This document shows positions 26,541-35,524 of a stretch of 64,000 bases of DNA, in pieces (the first letter of the stretch is position 1; the number at the start of each line of letters is the position of its first letter). The stretch lies in contig NZ_CP124855.1 of assembly GCF_030012525.1 (NCBI RefSeq), positions 1,116,001 to 1,180,000 of the forward strand, written 5' to 3'. A program made the position numbers and the translations under genes. Source of the stretch: Chryseobacterium gotjawalense (GTDB lineage Bacteria; Bacteroidota; Bacteroidia; Flavobacteriales; Weeksellaceae). The notes below the pieces were generated by a model. That model worked only from the letters and a program-made list of their open reading frames with translations, was not told the origin of the DNA and made no database searches.

Positions 26541-26564
26541 AAACCACCCTTTGCAGAGTGGTTT
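26541..26564 (-). terminator. Intrinsic terminator after purA
   Basis: A stem AAACCAC / GTGGTTT around a 10-base loop, 36 bases beyond the purA stop. T-rich on both sides. Confidence 0.65.
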
Positions 26565-26599
26565 TTACTTTATATTTTTCAGAAATTTATCTAATACAC

Positions 26600-27886
26600 T
26601 TAAAATAATTCTTTCCGGATAATATTCTGACTTCTTTCAGGACCGACTGAAACAAGGTAAACATTGATTCCCAAATGGTTTTCAATGAATTTAATATACT
26701 TTTTGGCATTTTCCGGAAGCTCATCATAACTGCGGACTTTGGTAATATCCTCATCCCAACCTTCCAGTTCTTCGTACATCGGTTCGTAATTATAGAGCTT
26801 CGTGGTGGAAGAAGTAAAATAATCGATGATTTTTCCGTCTTCGGTTTTGTACTTCGTTGCAATTTTTATTGGTGAAATCCCGGAAAGAACATCCAGTTTG
26901 GTGATGACCAAATTATTGATTCCATTAATCATGGTCGCATGTTTCAGCGAAACCAGATCGAGCCAGCCCGTTCTTCTTGGTCTTCCTGTGGTCGCCCCAA
27001 ATTCGAAACCGATCTGTCTGATTTTTTCGCCCAATTCATCATCAAGCTCCGTTGGGAAAGGTCCTTCACCAACTCTCGTAGTATACGCTTTTGCCACTCC
27101 GATTAAATTCTGAAGGCTGGTTGGCGGTACTCCTGCGCCTGAACAGACGCCTCCCGTTGTTGGCGATGAAGAAGTGACGTACGGGTACGTTCCGAAATCA
27201 ATATCCAACATCGCTGCCTGTGCACCTTCGAACAGAATATTTTTTCCGTCGTGGATCGCCTGGTTTAATTCAACTTCGGTATCCACGATCCGGTGTTTCA
27301 GTTTTTCTCCCAATTCCAGAAATTCGTTATAGATTTCTTCAAATTCTAACGTTGGTTTTTCAAAATATTTCTCAAAAAGTGAGTTTTTAATTTTTAAATT
27401 TTTTCTGATCTTCTCCGCCAGAACTTCAGGATTCAAAAGATCGACCATCCGGATGCCCACTCTTGCAATTTTATCCTCATAACAAGGCCCGATTCCTTTT
27501 TTGGTGGTACCGATGTAGGTTCCGCCTGTTTCCTCTTCACGGTACGTATCGAGCAAAATATGATACGGCATGATTACATGCGCTCTTCTGCTGATAAAAA
27601 CGTGATCGGTACGCATGCCTTTTTCTTCGATCTGTGCGATTTCACTCAAAAATGCTTTCGGGTTAACCACCACTCCGTTGGCAATGATACATTTTCCTTT
27701 GCACTGCAAAACTCCCGATGGAAGCAGGTGCAGAACAAATTTTTCTTCGCCCGCGTATACGGTGTGTCCGGCATTGTCTCCTCCCTGAAAACGTACCACA
27801 TAGTCCGATTTTGCTGATAAAACGTCTGTGATTTTTCCTTTGCCTTCGTCGCCATACTGAAGACCAACTACAACGTAAGTTGCCAT
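26600..27886 (-). CDS. purA: Adenylosuccinate synthetase
   Basis: A 428-residue enzyme of normal length. It has the GTP-binding VVGLQYGDEGKGK (Asp and Lys near 13-18), GGDNAGHTV (about 37), IGTTKKGIGP (about 128), and TTGRPRRTGW (about 300) with GLDLVSLKH-type continuation. It joins IMP and aspartate in AMP synthesis. It is divergent from hpt and adk, the purine salvage genes on the other strand, so this is a purine cluster sharing an intergenic region. Confidence 0.96.
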   Translation of the reverse strand: MATYVVVGLQYGDEGKGKITDVLSAKSDYVVRFQGGDNAGHTVYAGEEKFVLHLLPSGVLQCKGKCIIANGVVVNPKAFLSEIAQIEEKGMRTDHVFISRRAHVIMPYHILLDTYREEETGGTYIGTTKKGIGPCYEDKIARVGIRMVDLLNPEVLAEKIRKNLKIKNSLFEKYFEKPTLEFEEIYNEFLELGEKLKHRIVDTEVELNQAIHDGKNILFEGAQAAMLDIDFGTYPYVTSSSPTTGGVCSGAGVPPTSLQNLIGVAKAYTTRVGEGPFPTELDDELGEKIRQIGFEFGATTGRPRRTGWLDLVSLKHATMINGINNLVITKLDVLSGISPIKIATKYKTEDGKIIDYFTSSTTKLYNYEPMYEELEGWDEDITKVRSYDELPENAKKYIKFIENHLGINVYLVSVGPERSQNIIRKELF

Positions 27887-27911
27887 ATTTTACTTTTTAT
27901 TTAGATTTCTA

Positions 27912-27943
27912 CAAAAATAGTTCTTATAATAATCTTGAACAAA
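27912..27943 (-). promoter_or_regulatory. Promoter of purA
   Basis: On the minus strand TTTG (27940-27943) and TATTTTTG (27912-27919) are 20 bases apart, matching the full Bacteroidota consensus. The -7 box lies 26 bases before the purA ATG. Confidence 0.7.
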
Positions 27944-28015
27944 ATTTAGACCTGAAATATTAACCGCCTTTATAGATGGTCTGGATTTACAGCATTCTCT
28001 TTCAAATTATTTCCT

Positions 28016-28024
28016 TAAATTTGC
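28016..28024 (+). promoter_or_regulatory. Promoter -7 box of hpt-adk
   Basis: TAAATTTGC, an exact TAnnTTTGC match, 16 bases before the hpt ATG; the -33 region has CTTTC, an imperfect match. Confidence 0.6.
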
Positions 28025-28040
28025 ACTTTAGAAAAAACAT

Positions 28041-28598
28041 ATGAATATAGTTAAAATTCACGATAAAGAATTCGTCCCCTACTTGAAAAACGACGAAATT
28101 CAATCCCTCATTAAAGAACTTGCCCTAAAAGTATATGAAGATTACAAAGATGAAGTCCCTGTTTTTATAGGAGTTCTCAATGGAGTAATTATGTTTTTTT
28201 CTGACTTCCTGAAACATTATCCGGGAGAATGCGAAATCGCTTTTATTCAGATGAGTTCTTATTCCGGTGGATTACAGTCCACAGGAATTGTCTATAAGAA
28301 AATGGACCTCACCAAGGAAGTAGAAGGCCGCCACATCATCCTGATGGAGGATATCATCGATACAGGAAACACCATTGAAAGCCTGTTTGAATACTTTAAA
28401 AACACCCAGCACCCGAAATCTTTAAGAGTAGCCTCTTTATTATTAAAGCCGGATGTTTACAAAAAACAATTTAAAATCGATTACGTGGCCAAAGAGATCC
28501 CGAATAAGTTTGTCTTAGGTTACGGACTGGATTATGATGAATTAGGAAGAAATCTTCCGGATTTATACCAGTTGTCTGAAGGAAGAATAAATCACTAA
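28041..28598 (+). CDS. hpt: Hypoxanthine phosphoribosyltransferase
   Basis: A 185-residue type I phosphoribosyltransferase. The PRPP-binding loop is ILMEDIIDTGNTIE (about residues 109-122); QMSSYSGG (about 74) and the C-terminal VLGYGLDYDELGRNLP (about 162) complete the purine PRTase pattern. It salvages hypoxanthine and guanine. It is first in an operon with adk (21 bases apart). Confidence 0.93.
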   Translation: MNIVKIHDKEFVPYLKNDEIQSLIKELALKVYEDYKDEVPVFIGVLNGVIMFFSDFLKHYPGECEIAFIQMSSYSGGLQSTGIVYKKMDLTKEVEGRHIILMEDIIDTGNTIESLFEYFKNTQHPKSLRVASLLLKPDVYKKQFKIDYVAKEIPNKFVLGYGLDYDELGRNLPDLYQLSEGRINH

Positions 28599-28619
28599 AA
28601 AATAAATCTGATAAGTAAT

Positions 28620-29198
28620 ATGATAAATATCGTTCTATTCGGTCCTCCAGGAAGTGGAAAAGGTACGCAGGCGCAGAATTTGATTGAGAAATTCAATTTA
28701 AAACAAATTTCTACCGGTGACTTATTCCGCTACAATATGAAAAACAACACCGAATTAGGTGAATTGGCAAAATCATATATCGACAGAGGCGAATTGGTTC
28801 CGGACCAAGTGACCATCGATATGCTGACCGATGAATTGAAAAAACCATGTGACGCACAGGGATTTATTTTCGACGGATTCCCAAGAACAGCCACCCAAAC
28901 AGAAGCTTTGGAAAAAATTGTTAAAGAAATTTTAAACAGCGAGATTAACATCTGCCTTTCTTTAATTGTAGAGGATAAAGTTTTGGTGGAGCGGCTTTTG
29001 AAAAGAGGGGAAACCAGTGGAAGAACAGATGATTCCAATCAGGAAATTATCAGCAACAGAATTAAAGAATATTACGCAAAAACTGCAGAAGTTGCCGAGT
29101 TGTACAAACAACAGGGGAAATATGTAGAAGTAAACGGAGTTGGAGCCATTGATGAAATCTCTGAAAATCTCTTTGCGGAAGTAGAAAAAATAAAATAA
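28620..29198 (+). CDS. adk: Adenylate kinase (short form)
   Basis: A 192-residue kinase with the P-loop GPPGSGKGTQA (residues 7-17), the NMP-binding STGDLFRYN (about 31), GFIFDGFPRT (about 80) and RLLKRGETSGRTDD (about 122-135). The LID is the short type without a zinc finger, as in the 190-residue group of adenylate kinases. It keeps AMP, ADP and ATP in balance. Downstream of hpt, upstream of obgE. Confidence 0.95.
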   Translation: MINIVLFGPPGSGKGTQAQNLIEKFNLKQISTGDLFRYNMKNNTELGELAKSYIDRGELVPDQVTIDMLTDELKKPCDAQGFIFDGFPRTATQTEALEKIVKEILNSEINICLSLIVEDKVLVERLLKRGETSGRTDDSNQEIISNRIKEYYAKTAEVAELYKQQGKYVEVNGVGAIDEISENLFAEVEKIK

Positions 29199-29283
29199 AA
29201 AACCGTTATTGCGAGTGCAGTAAAGCAATCTGTTGAATTGGATTGCTTTGTCGTTTTCTCTTGTAATGACTAAGAAACCAATT

Positions 29284-30267
29284 ATGTCAAATTTCGTAGA
29301 TTACGTAAAAATCCATTGTACAAGTGGTCATGGTGGTGCAGGATCTGCACACCTTAACCGTGAAAAATATGTCCCAAAAGGCGGTCCCGATGGTGGTGAC
29401 GGTGGCCGTGGTGGTCACGTAATTTTAAGAGGAGATTCACATGAATGGACTTTACTTCCTTTGCGTTACACACGACACATCAAGGCGGAACGCGGTAAAA
29501 ACGGGAGCAAAAACCAGTTGACCGGTGCTTATGGCGAAGATGTCTACATCGATGTTCCTCTGGGAACCATTGCCAAAAATGAAGAGGGAGAAATCGTTGC
29601 TGAAATTTTAGAACACGGTCAGGAAATCATCATTAAACGTGGTGGTAAAGGAGGTAAAGGCAATGAGCATTTTAAATCTTCCACCAACCAAACGCCAAGA
29701 TATGCGCAACCCGGACTTCCCGGTGAAGAAGGCTATATCACTTTTGAATTGAAACTACTCGCCGATGTAGGTTTGGTAGGTTTTCCCAATGCCGGAAAAT
29801 CAACTTTACTGGCAGCAGTTTCCGCGGCGAAACCAAAAATTGCGAACTACGCTTTTACGACCTTAACGCCCAATTTAGGAATTGTAGATTACCGGAATTA
29901 CAAATCATTCGTGATGGCCGACATCCCCGGAATCATCGAAGGCGCAGCAGAAGGAAAAGGGCTGGGACACCGGTTCTTGAGACATATTGAAAGAAACTCC
30001 ATTCTTCTGTTCTTGATTCCTGCCGATTCCGAAAGTCATTTTCAGGAGTTTAAAATTTTAGAAAACGAGTTACAGGAATACAATCCGGAACTTTTAGATA
30101 AAGACTTTATTATTTCAATCTCTAAAGCAGATTTATTAGATGATGAACTGAAAGCGGAAATCGCGAAAGAATTCCCGGAAAACAAACAGCCTATCTTCTT
30201 TTCAGCCGTTACCCAGGAAGGTTTAATGGAGTTAAAAGATGCAATCTGGAAACAGTTACACGGATAA
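29284..30267 (+). CDS. obgE: GTPase ObgE/CgtA
   Basis: A 327-residue GTPase. The glycine-rich Obg fold occupies residues 1-158 ([21 protein letters not shown]). The G domain carries GFPNAGKST (G1, about 165), a G2 Thr in [16 protein letters not shown] (G3) and SKADLLDD (G4, about 285). I start at MSNFVDYVK, the usual Obg N-terminus; codons further upstream lie in what looks like leader. It takes part in ribosome assembly and stress control. Confidence 0.95.
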   Translation: MSNFVDYVKIHCTSGHGGAGSAHLNREKYVPKGGPDGGDGGRGGHVILRGDSHEWTLLPLRYTRHIKAERGKNGSKNQLTGAYGEDVYIDVPLGTIAKNEEGEIVAEILEHGQEIIIKRGGKGGKGNEHFKSSTNQTPRYAQPGLPGEEGYITFELKLLADVGLVGFPNAGKSTLLAAVSAAKPKIANYAFTTLTPNLGIVDYRNYKSFVMADIPGIIEGAAEGKGLGHRFLRHIERNSILLFLIPADSESHFQEFKILENELQEYNPELLDKDFIISISKADLLDDELKAEIAKEFPENKQPIFFSAVTQEGLMELKDAIWKQLHG

Positions 30268-30291
30268 TTGAATATCATTTTACATAAACAG

Positions 30292-30325
30292 CAGGTTTGG
30301 ATTTTTCCAGACCTGTTTTTTTTTT
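30292..30325 (+). terminator. Intrinsic terminator after obgE
   Basis: A 10-bp stem with one mismatch (CAGGTTTGGA / TCCAGACCTG), a TTTT loop and a ten-base T run, 25 bases past the stop. Confidence 0.9.
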
Positions 30326-30360
30326 GGAACAATAGTTGAAACCTCTTTAAAAATAAACAT

Positions 30361-30837
30361 ATGAAATACCTGTTTCCTTTATTAGCCTTAACAATAATGC
30401 TTAACTGTTCGACCAATAAAGCTTCGGCTGAATATGCAACCATTCAATATGAGGCTGGTGCCTGTTTTGGTTTCTGTCCGATTTTTAAGATGACCATTAA
30501 TAAAGACCGAACCGCAGTTTTTGAAGCAGAACGTTTTAATTTTTCCCGGGATACGGAGTCTCAGGAAAATGAAGGGACTTTTAAAGGGAAGATCGATCAG
30601 CAAAAATACAGTGAATTAATCGCCTTATTAAATGCTTTACAGCTTAAAAATTTAAAAGATCAATACGGAAATAAAAACGTAAGCGATTTACCAACCTCTT
30701 ATTTAACCGTTAATTATCAGGACGGAAGCCTGAAAAAAATCCAGGATTACGGAAAACATGGAACACCAGAACTGGAAAAGCTGTATCAATTTTTCGAAGA
30801 ATTAAAGACCAATCAATTCTGGACAAAAATCGACTGA
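30361..30837 (+). CDS. DUF6438 lipoprotein
   Basis: A 158-residue lipoprotein with a lipobox ending at C16 (TIMLNC). The mature part has ACFGFCPIFKMTI (about 33-45), the Cys-containing motif typical of the DUF6438 family, followed by ADRF-type beta strands and a C-terminal helix. Function is unknown; the paired cysteines could form a disulfide. It follows the obgE terminator, so it should have its own promoter, which I could not identify. Confidence 0.75.
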   Translation: MKYLFPLLALTIMLNCSTNKASAEYATIQYEAGACFGFCPIFKMTINKDRTAVFEAERFNFSRDTESQENEGTFKGKIDQQKYSELIALLNALQLKNLKDQYGNKNVSDLPTSYLTVNYQDGSLKKIQDYGKHGTPELEKLYQFFEELKTNQFWTKID

Positions 30838-30956
30838 TTAATCAACAGGGAATCTCTTTAAATTTTATCATTTGAAATTGGATAAAAATAGGTGATAAGA
30901 ATAAGCAAGCGCCTCCTTTATGGGCTTAATTACCGCAATAAGTTCCATTTAAAAAA

Positions 30957-31005
30957 AACTTTGTGACTTTGTGGTTAAATAAACTTTGTGACTTTGTGGT
31001 TAAAT
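30957..31005. repeat. Tandem copies of a dispersed 24-bp repeat
   Basis: Two head-to-tail copies of ACTTTGTGACTTTGTGGTT plus AAAT. Related single copies occur at about 35353-35371 (opposite strand) and 35454-35475 (same strand), and a weaker one at about 22961-22977. All lie between genes. The rest of 30838-31042 shows nothing I can identify. Confidence 0.65.
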
Positions 31006-31042
31006 AAAATTTAGTAATTAAAAATGCTAAAAATAAAAAAAC

Positions 31043-31218
31043 TATCTTTGCACCACTAAATTCCTTCTTCGCGGAAGGATTTTTTATGGACGTAGTCATT
31101 CTAGATGAATCCGCTTTCCTGCGGAACTGAAAACCCAAAAAGTTTTTTTACTTCATTTTTCTTCGTTACATATACTATAGAATGACACGAGTTTCATTTT
31201 AATTAAAAAATATTTCAT
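31043..31218 (+). promoter_or_regulatory. Promoter and structured 5' leader of the DEAD-box helicase gene
   Basis: A -7 box TATCTTTG (31043-31050) implies a start near 31057 and a leader of about 160 bases. Soon after comes a hairpin (31062-31079, TCCTTC / GAAGGA) with a six-base T run, which looks like an early terminator. A second hairpin is TCCGC / GCGGA (31110-31125). GTCATTCTA (31095-31103) can pair over nine bases with TAGAATGAC (31178-31186), closing a large domain. Long structured leaders are common on cold-regulated RNA helicase genes; regulation here is inference. Confidence 0.55.
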
Positions 31219-32472
31219 TTGAATTTTACCGACTTAAACTTAATTGATCCTATCGCAAAAGCGCTTAAGGAAGAGGGTTACACCCAACCAACACCTATTC
31301 AGCAAAAATCGATTCCCCACATTTTACAAGGCAGAGATTTACTGGGAACCGCACAGACCGGAACCGGAAAAACAGCGGCATTTGCCATTCCGATCCTTCA
31401 GAATTTAGCCACCAAAAACGTCAAAAGCAATCACGTCAAAGTTTTGGTCCTGACTCCAACCCGGGAATTAGCCATTCAGATTGATGAGAGTTTTAAATCA
31501 TACGGAAGACATCTGAGACTGAGAAATCTCGTGGTTTTCGGTGGTGTAAAGCAGGCCGCACAGGAGGCAGCCCTGAAAAGAGGCGTTGATATTTTAGTAG
31601 CCACTCCGGGAAGATTACTGGATTTTATTTCACAGGGAATTATTTCATTGAAACATCTGGAAGTTTTCGTTTTAGACGAGGCAGACAGAATGCTCGATAT
31701 GGGATTTGTACACGACGTGAAGAGAATCATCAAATTGCTTCCACCAAAAAGACAAACCCTTTTCTTCTCGGCCACGTTCCCTGAAGAAATCAACAAACTG
31801 GCGAGTTCCATGCTTACCAATCCTGTAAAAGTAGAAGTAGCACCCGTTTCTGCAACCGCAGATACCATTCAGCAGAAAGTATATTTCGTAGATAAAGACA
31901 ACAAACTCGATTTGTTAACGCACATTTTACAAAATGATATCCGCGAATCTGTTTTGGTATTTTCAAGAACAAAACACGGCGCTGATAAAATCGCACGAAA
32001 GTTGCAAAGTCACAAAATTTCTGCTGAAGCAATTCACGGAAACAAGTCCCAGAATGCAAGACAGAATGCGCTTTCCAACTTCAAGTCAGGGAAAACAAGA
32101 ATCCTAGTGGCAACAGATATTGCAGCCAGAGGAATCGATATTGATGAACTGAAATATGTGGTTAATTTCGAATTATCCGATGTTTCTGAAACCTATGTTC
32201 ACCGTATCGGAAGAACCGGAAGAGCAGGTGCAGAAGGAAGTTCAATCTCTTTTGTGGATGGTTTGGATCTTGTCAATTTAAAGAATACGGAGAAACTGAT
32301 CGGTAAGAAAATTCCGGTTGAGAAGGAGCATCCTTTCCATACGGAGAATTTGGTTGCTGAGAAAAGAGACTCGAACAATAAGCCTTTCAGACCAAGACCA
32401 CCACAAGGAAATTCTGCGAGCGGTCACACTAAGAAACCGAACAACAAAAGTAATTTTTCGAGAGGAAAATAG
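31219..32472 (+). CDS. DEAD-box RNA helicase (RhlE-like)
   Basis: A 417-residue helicase with a full motif set: Q motif (YTQPTPIQQKSIP, about 20), motif I AQTGTGKT (about 46), Ia PTRELA, motif II DEAD (about 152), motif III SAT (about 183), motif V ATDIAARGID and motif VI HRIGRTGR (about 325). The C-terminus is a basic, Asn- and Pro-rich tail of about 50 residues. The start codon is TTG: the family N-terminus MNFTDLNLIDPI begins there, and no ATG fits. Likely involved in rRNA or mRNA remodelling, especially in the cold. Confidence 0.93.
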   Translation: MNFTDLNLIDPIAKALKEEGYTQPTPIQQKSIPHILQGRDLLGTAQTGTGKTAAFAIPILQNLATKNVKSNHVKVLVLTPTRELAIQIDESFKSYGRHLRLRNLVVFGGVKQAAQEAALKRGVDILVATPGRLLDFISQGIISLKHLEVFVLDEADRMLDMGFVHDVKRIIKLLPPKRQTLFFSATFPEEINKLASSMLTNPVKVEVAPVSATADTIQQKVYFVDKDNKLDLLTHILQNDIRESVLVFSRTKHGADKIARKLQSHKISAEAIHGNKSQNARQNALSNFKSGKTRILVATDIAARGIDIDELKYVVNFELSDVSETYVHRIGRTGRAGAEGSSISFVDGLDLVNLKNTEKLIGKKIPVEKEHPFHTENLVAEKRDSNNKPFRPRPPQGNSASGHTKKPNNKSNFSRGK

Positions 32473-32538
32473 GTTGTCGCTAAAAAAAACATATGCCACG
32501 AACTCGCGAATTAATTATTTGTGAATTCGTGGCATTCT

Positions 32539-32733
32539 TTATAAATTTCGTTTGTTAAAAACGGGATTTGCATACATTTCTAAAAGCAATTGATTCATAC
32601 AATTATTATTTTTAATAATGCTTAAATTCATTCTTTTGATAAAGAACTGCTTTTCCTTTTCAGTATAATATTTGGAATATAGGGTGCTGTTTTTTAGTAA
32701 ATCTGCAGCAATATAATTACTTGGCCAAAGTTG
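32539..32733 (-). pseudogene. Acyltransferase tail copy 1 (A type)
   Basis: The last 64 codons and stop of the acyltransferase gene, in frame and without internal stops, but with no start codon. It differs from the gene by, for example, TEKEKQ for TENEKQ, SIIKN for SIVKN and NQLLL for NQALL. Confidence 0.8.
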
Positions 32734-32786
32734 AAAACATATGCCACGAACTCGCGAATTAGTTATTTGTGAATTCGTGGCATTCT

Positions 32787-32981
32787 TTATAGATTTCGTT
32801 TGTTAAAAACGGGATTTGCATACATTTCTAAAAGCGCTTGATTCATACGATTATTATTTTTAACAATGCTTAAATTCATTCTTTTGATAAAGAATTGCTT
32901 TTCCTTTTTAGTATAATATTTCGAATATAGGGTGCTGTTTTTTAATAAATCTGCAGCAATATAATTACTTGGCCAAAGTTG
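32787..32981 (-). pseudogene. Acyltransferase tail copy 2 (B type)
   Basis: Same 64-codon tail, frame intact. It has TKKEKQ and NNNRMNQ where the gene has TENEKQ and NNNCMNQ; otherwise closer to the functional tail than copies 1 and 3. Confidence 0.8.
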
Positions 32982-33034
32982 AAAACATTTGCCACGAACT
33001 CGCGAATTAATTATTTGTGAATTCGTGGCATTCT

Positions 33035-33229
33035 TTATAGATTTCGTTTGTTAAAAACGGGATTTGCATACATTTCTAAAAGCAATTGATTCATACAATT
33101 ATTATTTTTAATAATGCTTAAATTCATTCTTTTGATAAAGAACTGCTTTTCCTTTTCAGTATAATATTTGGAATATAGGGTGCTGTTTTTTAATAAATCT
33201 GCAGCAATATAATTACTTGGCCAAAGTTG
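33035..33229 (-). pseudogene. Acyltransferase tail copy 3 (A type)
   Basis: Same tail, frame intact, nearly identical to copy 1 (about one base apart within the coding remnant besides the region near the stop). No start codon. Confidence 0.8.
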
Positions 33230-33282
33230 AAAACATTTGCCACGAACTCGCGAATTAATTATTTGTGAATTCGTGGCATTCT

Positions 33283-34404
33283 TTATAGATTTTGTTTGTT
33301 AAAAACGGGATTTGCATACATTTCTAAAAGCGCTTGATTCATACAATTATTATTTTTAACAATGCTTAAATTCATTCTTTTGATAAAGAATTGCTTTTCA
33401 TTTTCAGTATAATATTTCGAATATAGGGTGCTGTTTTTTAGTAAATCTGCAGCAATGTAATTACTTGGCCAAAGTTGGTAACCCTCTACAATTTTTTTGG
33501 TTAAAACTTCTGCCAACTTCTGTATTTGCTTATTAGAATTGGAAACCGAGTTTTCAATATCCGTATAAATCTCCTCTTCCATCTTGCCAAAATGCAGGTG
33601 AATTCTTTTCTTTTGGCCAGAAACTCCCGTCATAATATTGAGAAAATCTTCGTTTTTGTGCTTATCCTGATTCAGATGATTTGCGCACATTCTTTCAACT
33701 TTCAGTTTGTCTGTCGGGTCTAACTCATAAGAAATAGAAACCGGAACTACTTTTAATTTTTTAAAATATTGACAAGGTTTACTTTGCTCATCAAACATAG
33801 AAATCATTTTCAAAACGCCAACCTGGGTGAAATCATTACCGTCTTTAGCACGACCTTCCCGCTGCGCAATCCAAACCGAACGATGTTCACTGGTTAATAA
33901 CTGGAAAATATATTCCGATAAAAGTTTGCTGTTTTCTAAAAGTTCCCGTAGCGGGGCATTACGTTTTACAAAAAAATTCCGGTTGAGTTTTGCCAAAATA
34001 AGGTACAAATCTCTTTGCACCAGATTATCTCCAATAACCGATGCTGTAAGGTTTAAACCTTTCTCTAACAAAGCGAAATTTAACAAACACGTGTCTAAAA
34101 GAATATCCCGGTGATTGGAAATAAAAAGATACGATTCCTTTTTATTCAAATTTTCTGCGCCGGAAATAGTAAATCCGTCAGAACTTGCTTTCAAAACATT
34201 CTTGATACTTGGATAAATAATGGCTTTCTGAAAATCTCCAATAGAATGGATATCGCTAACAATTTGCTGTATTTCTTCATCTGAAATATTAGGAAGACTA
34301 TAGTGCAGAAGAAGTTTCATCATTGGATGACGCATTATAAAGCGTATCGCAGGATTCACTTCTTCGGGATGATAAAATCTTATACTGTCGAATTTTTCTT
34401 TCAT
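33283..34404 (-). CDS. Glycerolipid/phospholipid acyltransferase (PlsC-like)
   Basis: A 373-residue protein of the 1-acyl-glycerol-phosphate acyltransferase superfamily. The catalytic box is ISNHRDILLD (H98 with Asp at 100 or 104), and WIAQREGRAKDGND (about 178-191) is the substrate-binding FPEGT-equivalent. The form with NHRDI and QREGRAKDG is typical of Bacteroidota, longer than classic PlsC. It probably acylates a lysophospholipid or related lipid at the membrane. The last 64 codons are repeated three times downstream. It ends 9 bases after the tatD stop lies upstream, so it is likely co-transcribed with tatD. Confidence 0.85.
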   Translation of the reverse strand: MKEKFDSIRFYHPEEVNPAIRFIMRHPMMKLLLHYSLPNISDEEIQQIVSDIHSIGDFQKAIIYPSIKNVLKASSDGFTISGAENLNKKESYLFISNHRDILLDTCLLNFALLEKGLNLTASVIGDNLVQRDLYLILAKLNRNFFVKRNAPLRELLENSKLLSEYIFQLLTSEHRSVWIAQREGRAKDGNDFTQVGVLKMISMFDEQSKPCQYFKKLKVVPVSISYELDPTDKLKVERMCANHLNQDKHKNEDFLNIMTGVSGQKKRIHLHFGKMEEEIYTDIENSVSNSNKQIQKLAEVLTKKIVEGYQLWPSNYIAADLLKNSTLYSKYYTENEKQFFIKRMNLSIVKNNNCMNQALLEMYANPVFNKQNL

Positions 34405-34413
34405 TATCTTTCT

Positions 34414-35178
34414 TTACCTATTAAAAATGCGACCTGCATTGTCCGTTGTAATCTGCTCGATTTCAGAAAAATCTTTATTATAGATATTCACAAGTTTTCC
34501 AACTACCAGATCCAGATAAGAACTTTCATTCCTTTTGCCACGATGCGGAACCGGCGCCAGATAAGGCGAATCGGTTTCCAGGACTATTTTATCTAAAGGA
34601 ATCTGATCTAAAAACTGATCGATCTTTCCATTTTTAAAGGTGACTACTCCACCGATTCCTAAAATGAAATTCAAATCTATGGCTCTTTTTGCCTGATCCA
34701 GATTACCGGAAAAACAATGGAATATCCCGCGTAATTTCGGATGTTTTTTGCGCTCTAAAACTTCAAATGTTTCATCAAAACTTTCCCGTGTATGAATCAC
34801 AATCGGCAAATCTTTTTCAATTGCCCAATCAATTTGCTGTTCAAAAGCTTTTATCTGAATATCCAAAGTGGTTTTATCCCAATATAGATCGATTCCGATT
34901 TCTCCGACCGCAGCAAAAGGTCTTTTATTTAAATAATCTTCAACCAATTTCAGTTCCTGTTCCCAAGATTCTGGTTTTACATAACAGGGATGCAATCCCA
35001 TCATTGAAATGATCTGATTTGGATATTCACTTTCCAAAGCGAGCATTTTTTCGTGGGTTTCAGAATTGATGGCGGGAAGATAGAATTTGGAAACTCCTTT
35101 TGCAAGAGCTCTGTCAATCATTTCTTTCCGGTCGTTATCGAATTCTTCGGAATATAAATGGGTGTGGGTATCAATCAT
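34414..35178 (-). CDS. TatD-family metal-dependent hydrolase
   Basis: A 254-residue TIM-barrel hydrolase with metal ligands in DTHTHLYSEEFD (residues 3-14), GEIGIDLYW (about 96), VIHTRES (about 127), HCFSGNLDQA (about 154) and ETDSPYLAP (about 205). The family has 3'-5' DNA exonuclease activity. Length is normal. It is immediately upstream of the acyltransferase gene. Confidence 0.92.
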   Translation of the reverse strand: MIDTHTHLYSEEFDNDRKEMIDRALAKGVSKFYLPAINSETHEKMLALESEYPNQIISMMGLHPCYVKPESWEQELKLVEDYLNKRPFAAVGEIGIDLYWDKTTLDIQIKAFEQQIDWAIEKDLPIVIHTRESFDETFEVLERKKHPKLRGIFHCFSGNLDQAKRAIDLNFILGIGGVVTFKNGKIDQFLDQIPLDKIVLETDSPYLAPVPHRGKRNESSYLDLVVGKLVNIYNKDFSEIEQITTDNAGRIFNR

Positions 35179-35524
35179 TGGGATTCTGAGTTACGTGTTT
35201 CGGGTTAAAAACAAAAATATTAATTATTTTAAATGAAAATTCTGAACCATTAAGAAAGAGGAAGGAATTAAGATCATTAAGTTTTAAAATGTTTCGGATT
35301 TAATTAGAGCCTTTTTAAATTTCATTTAAACTGATTTTTTACTACTTCAGTCAAAGTTTATGAACCACAAAGTCACACAAAAGAAGAACACCTAAGTTTT
35401 TAAAATATTTGATTCTCAACTTTATGAACTTTTCTTCATCCTATAATTCCTCTAAACTTTGTGACTTTGTGGTTTTTTATTTTTTCTACCACGGACTCTT
35501 TGGTTTTTTACTTATCACAGGTCC
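35179..35524. other. Intergenic region with dispersed repeats
   Basis: No gene seen. It holds two copies of the CTTTGTGACTTTGTGGTT-type repeat in opposite orientations (about 35353-35371 and 35454-35475), a run of AATTAAG-type words (35245-35285), and a TAGAGCCTTTTTAAATTT word (from 35304) resembling the ends of the IS relic at 38.5 kb. Confidence 0.6.

Larger units (their letters stand above)
32486..33477 (-). repeat. Four tandem 248-bp units derived from an acyltransferase gene 3' end
   Basis: Units start at about 32486, 32734, 32982 and 33230, each exactly 248 bp. Each has a hairpin (GCCACGAA / TTCGTGGC, at 32495-32533 and every 248 bp) and 64 codons plus stop of the acyltransferase C-terminus. 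The last unit is the real gene end. Units 1 and 3 share one set of variants, units 2 and 4 another (ABAB). That points to a first duplication, divergence, then duplication of the pair. The first hairpin probably also ends the helicase transcript. Confidence 0.9.

Noticed and set aside
29233-29283. An upstream start for ObgE
   Set aside because: The family starts at MSNFVDYVK. The upstream codons are leader sequence.
32486-33477. Regularly spaced hairpins every 248 bp, resembling an integron cassette array or a CRISPR
   Set aside because: All units are copies of one gene's 3' end, not different cassettes. There is no integrase, no attC core sites, and no short repeat with unique spacers.
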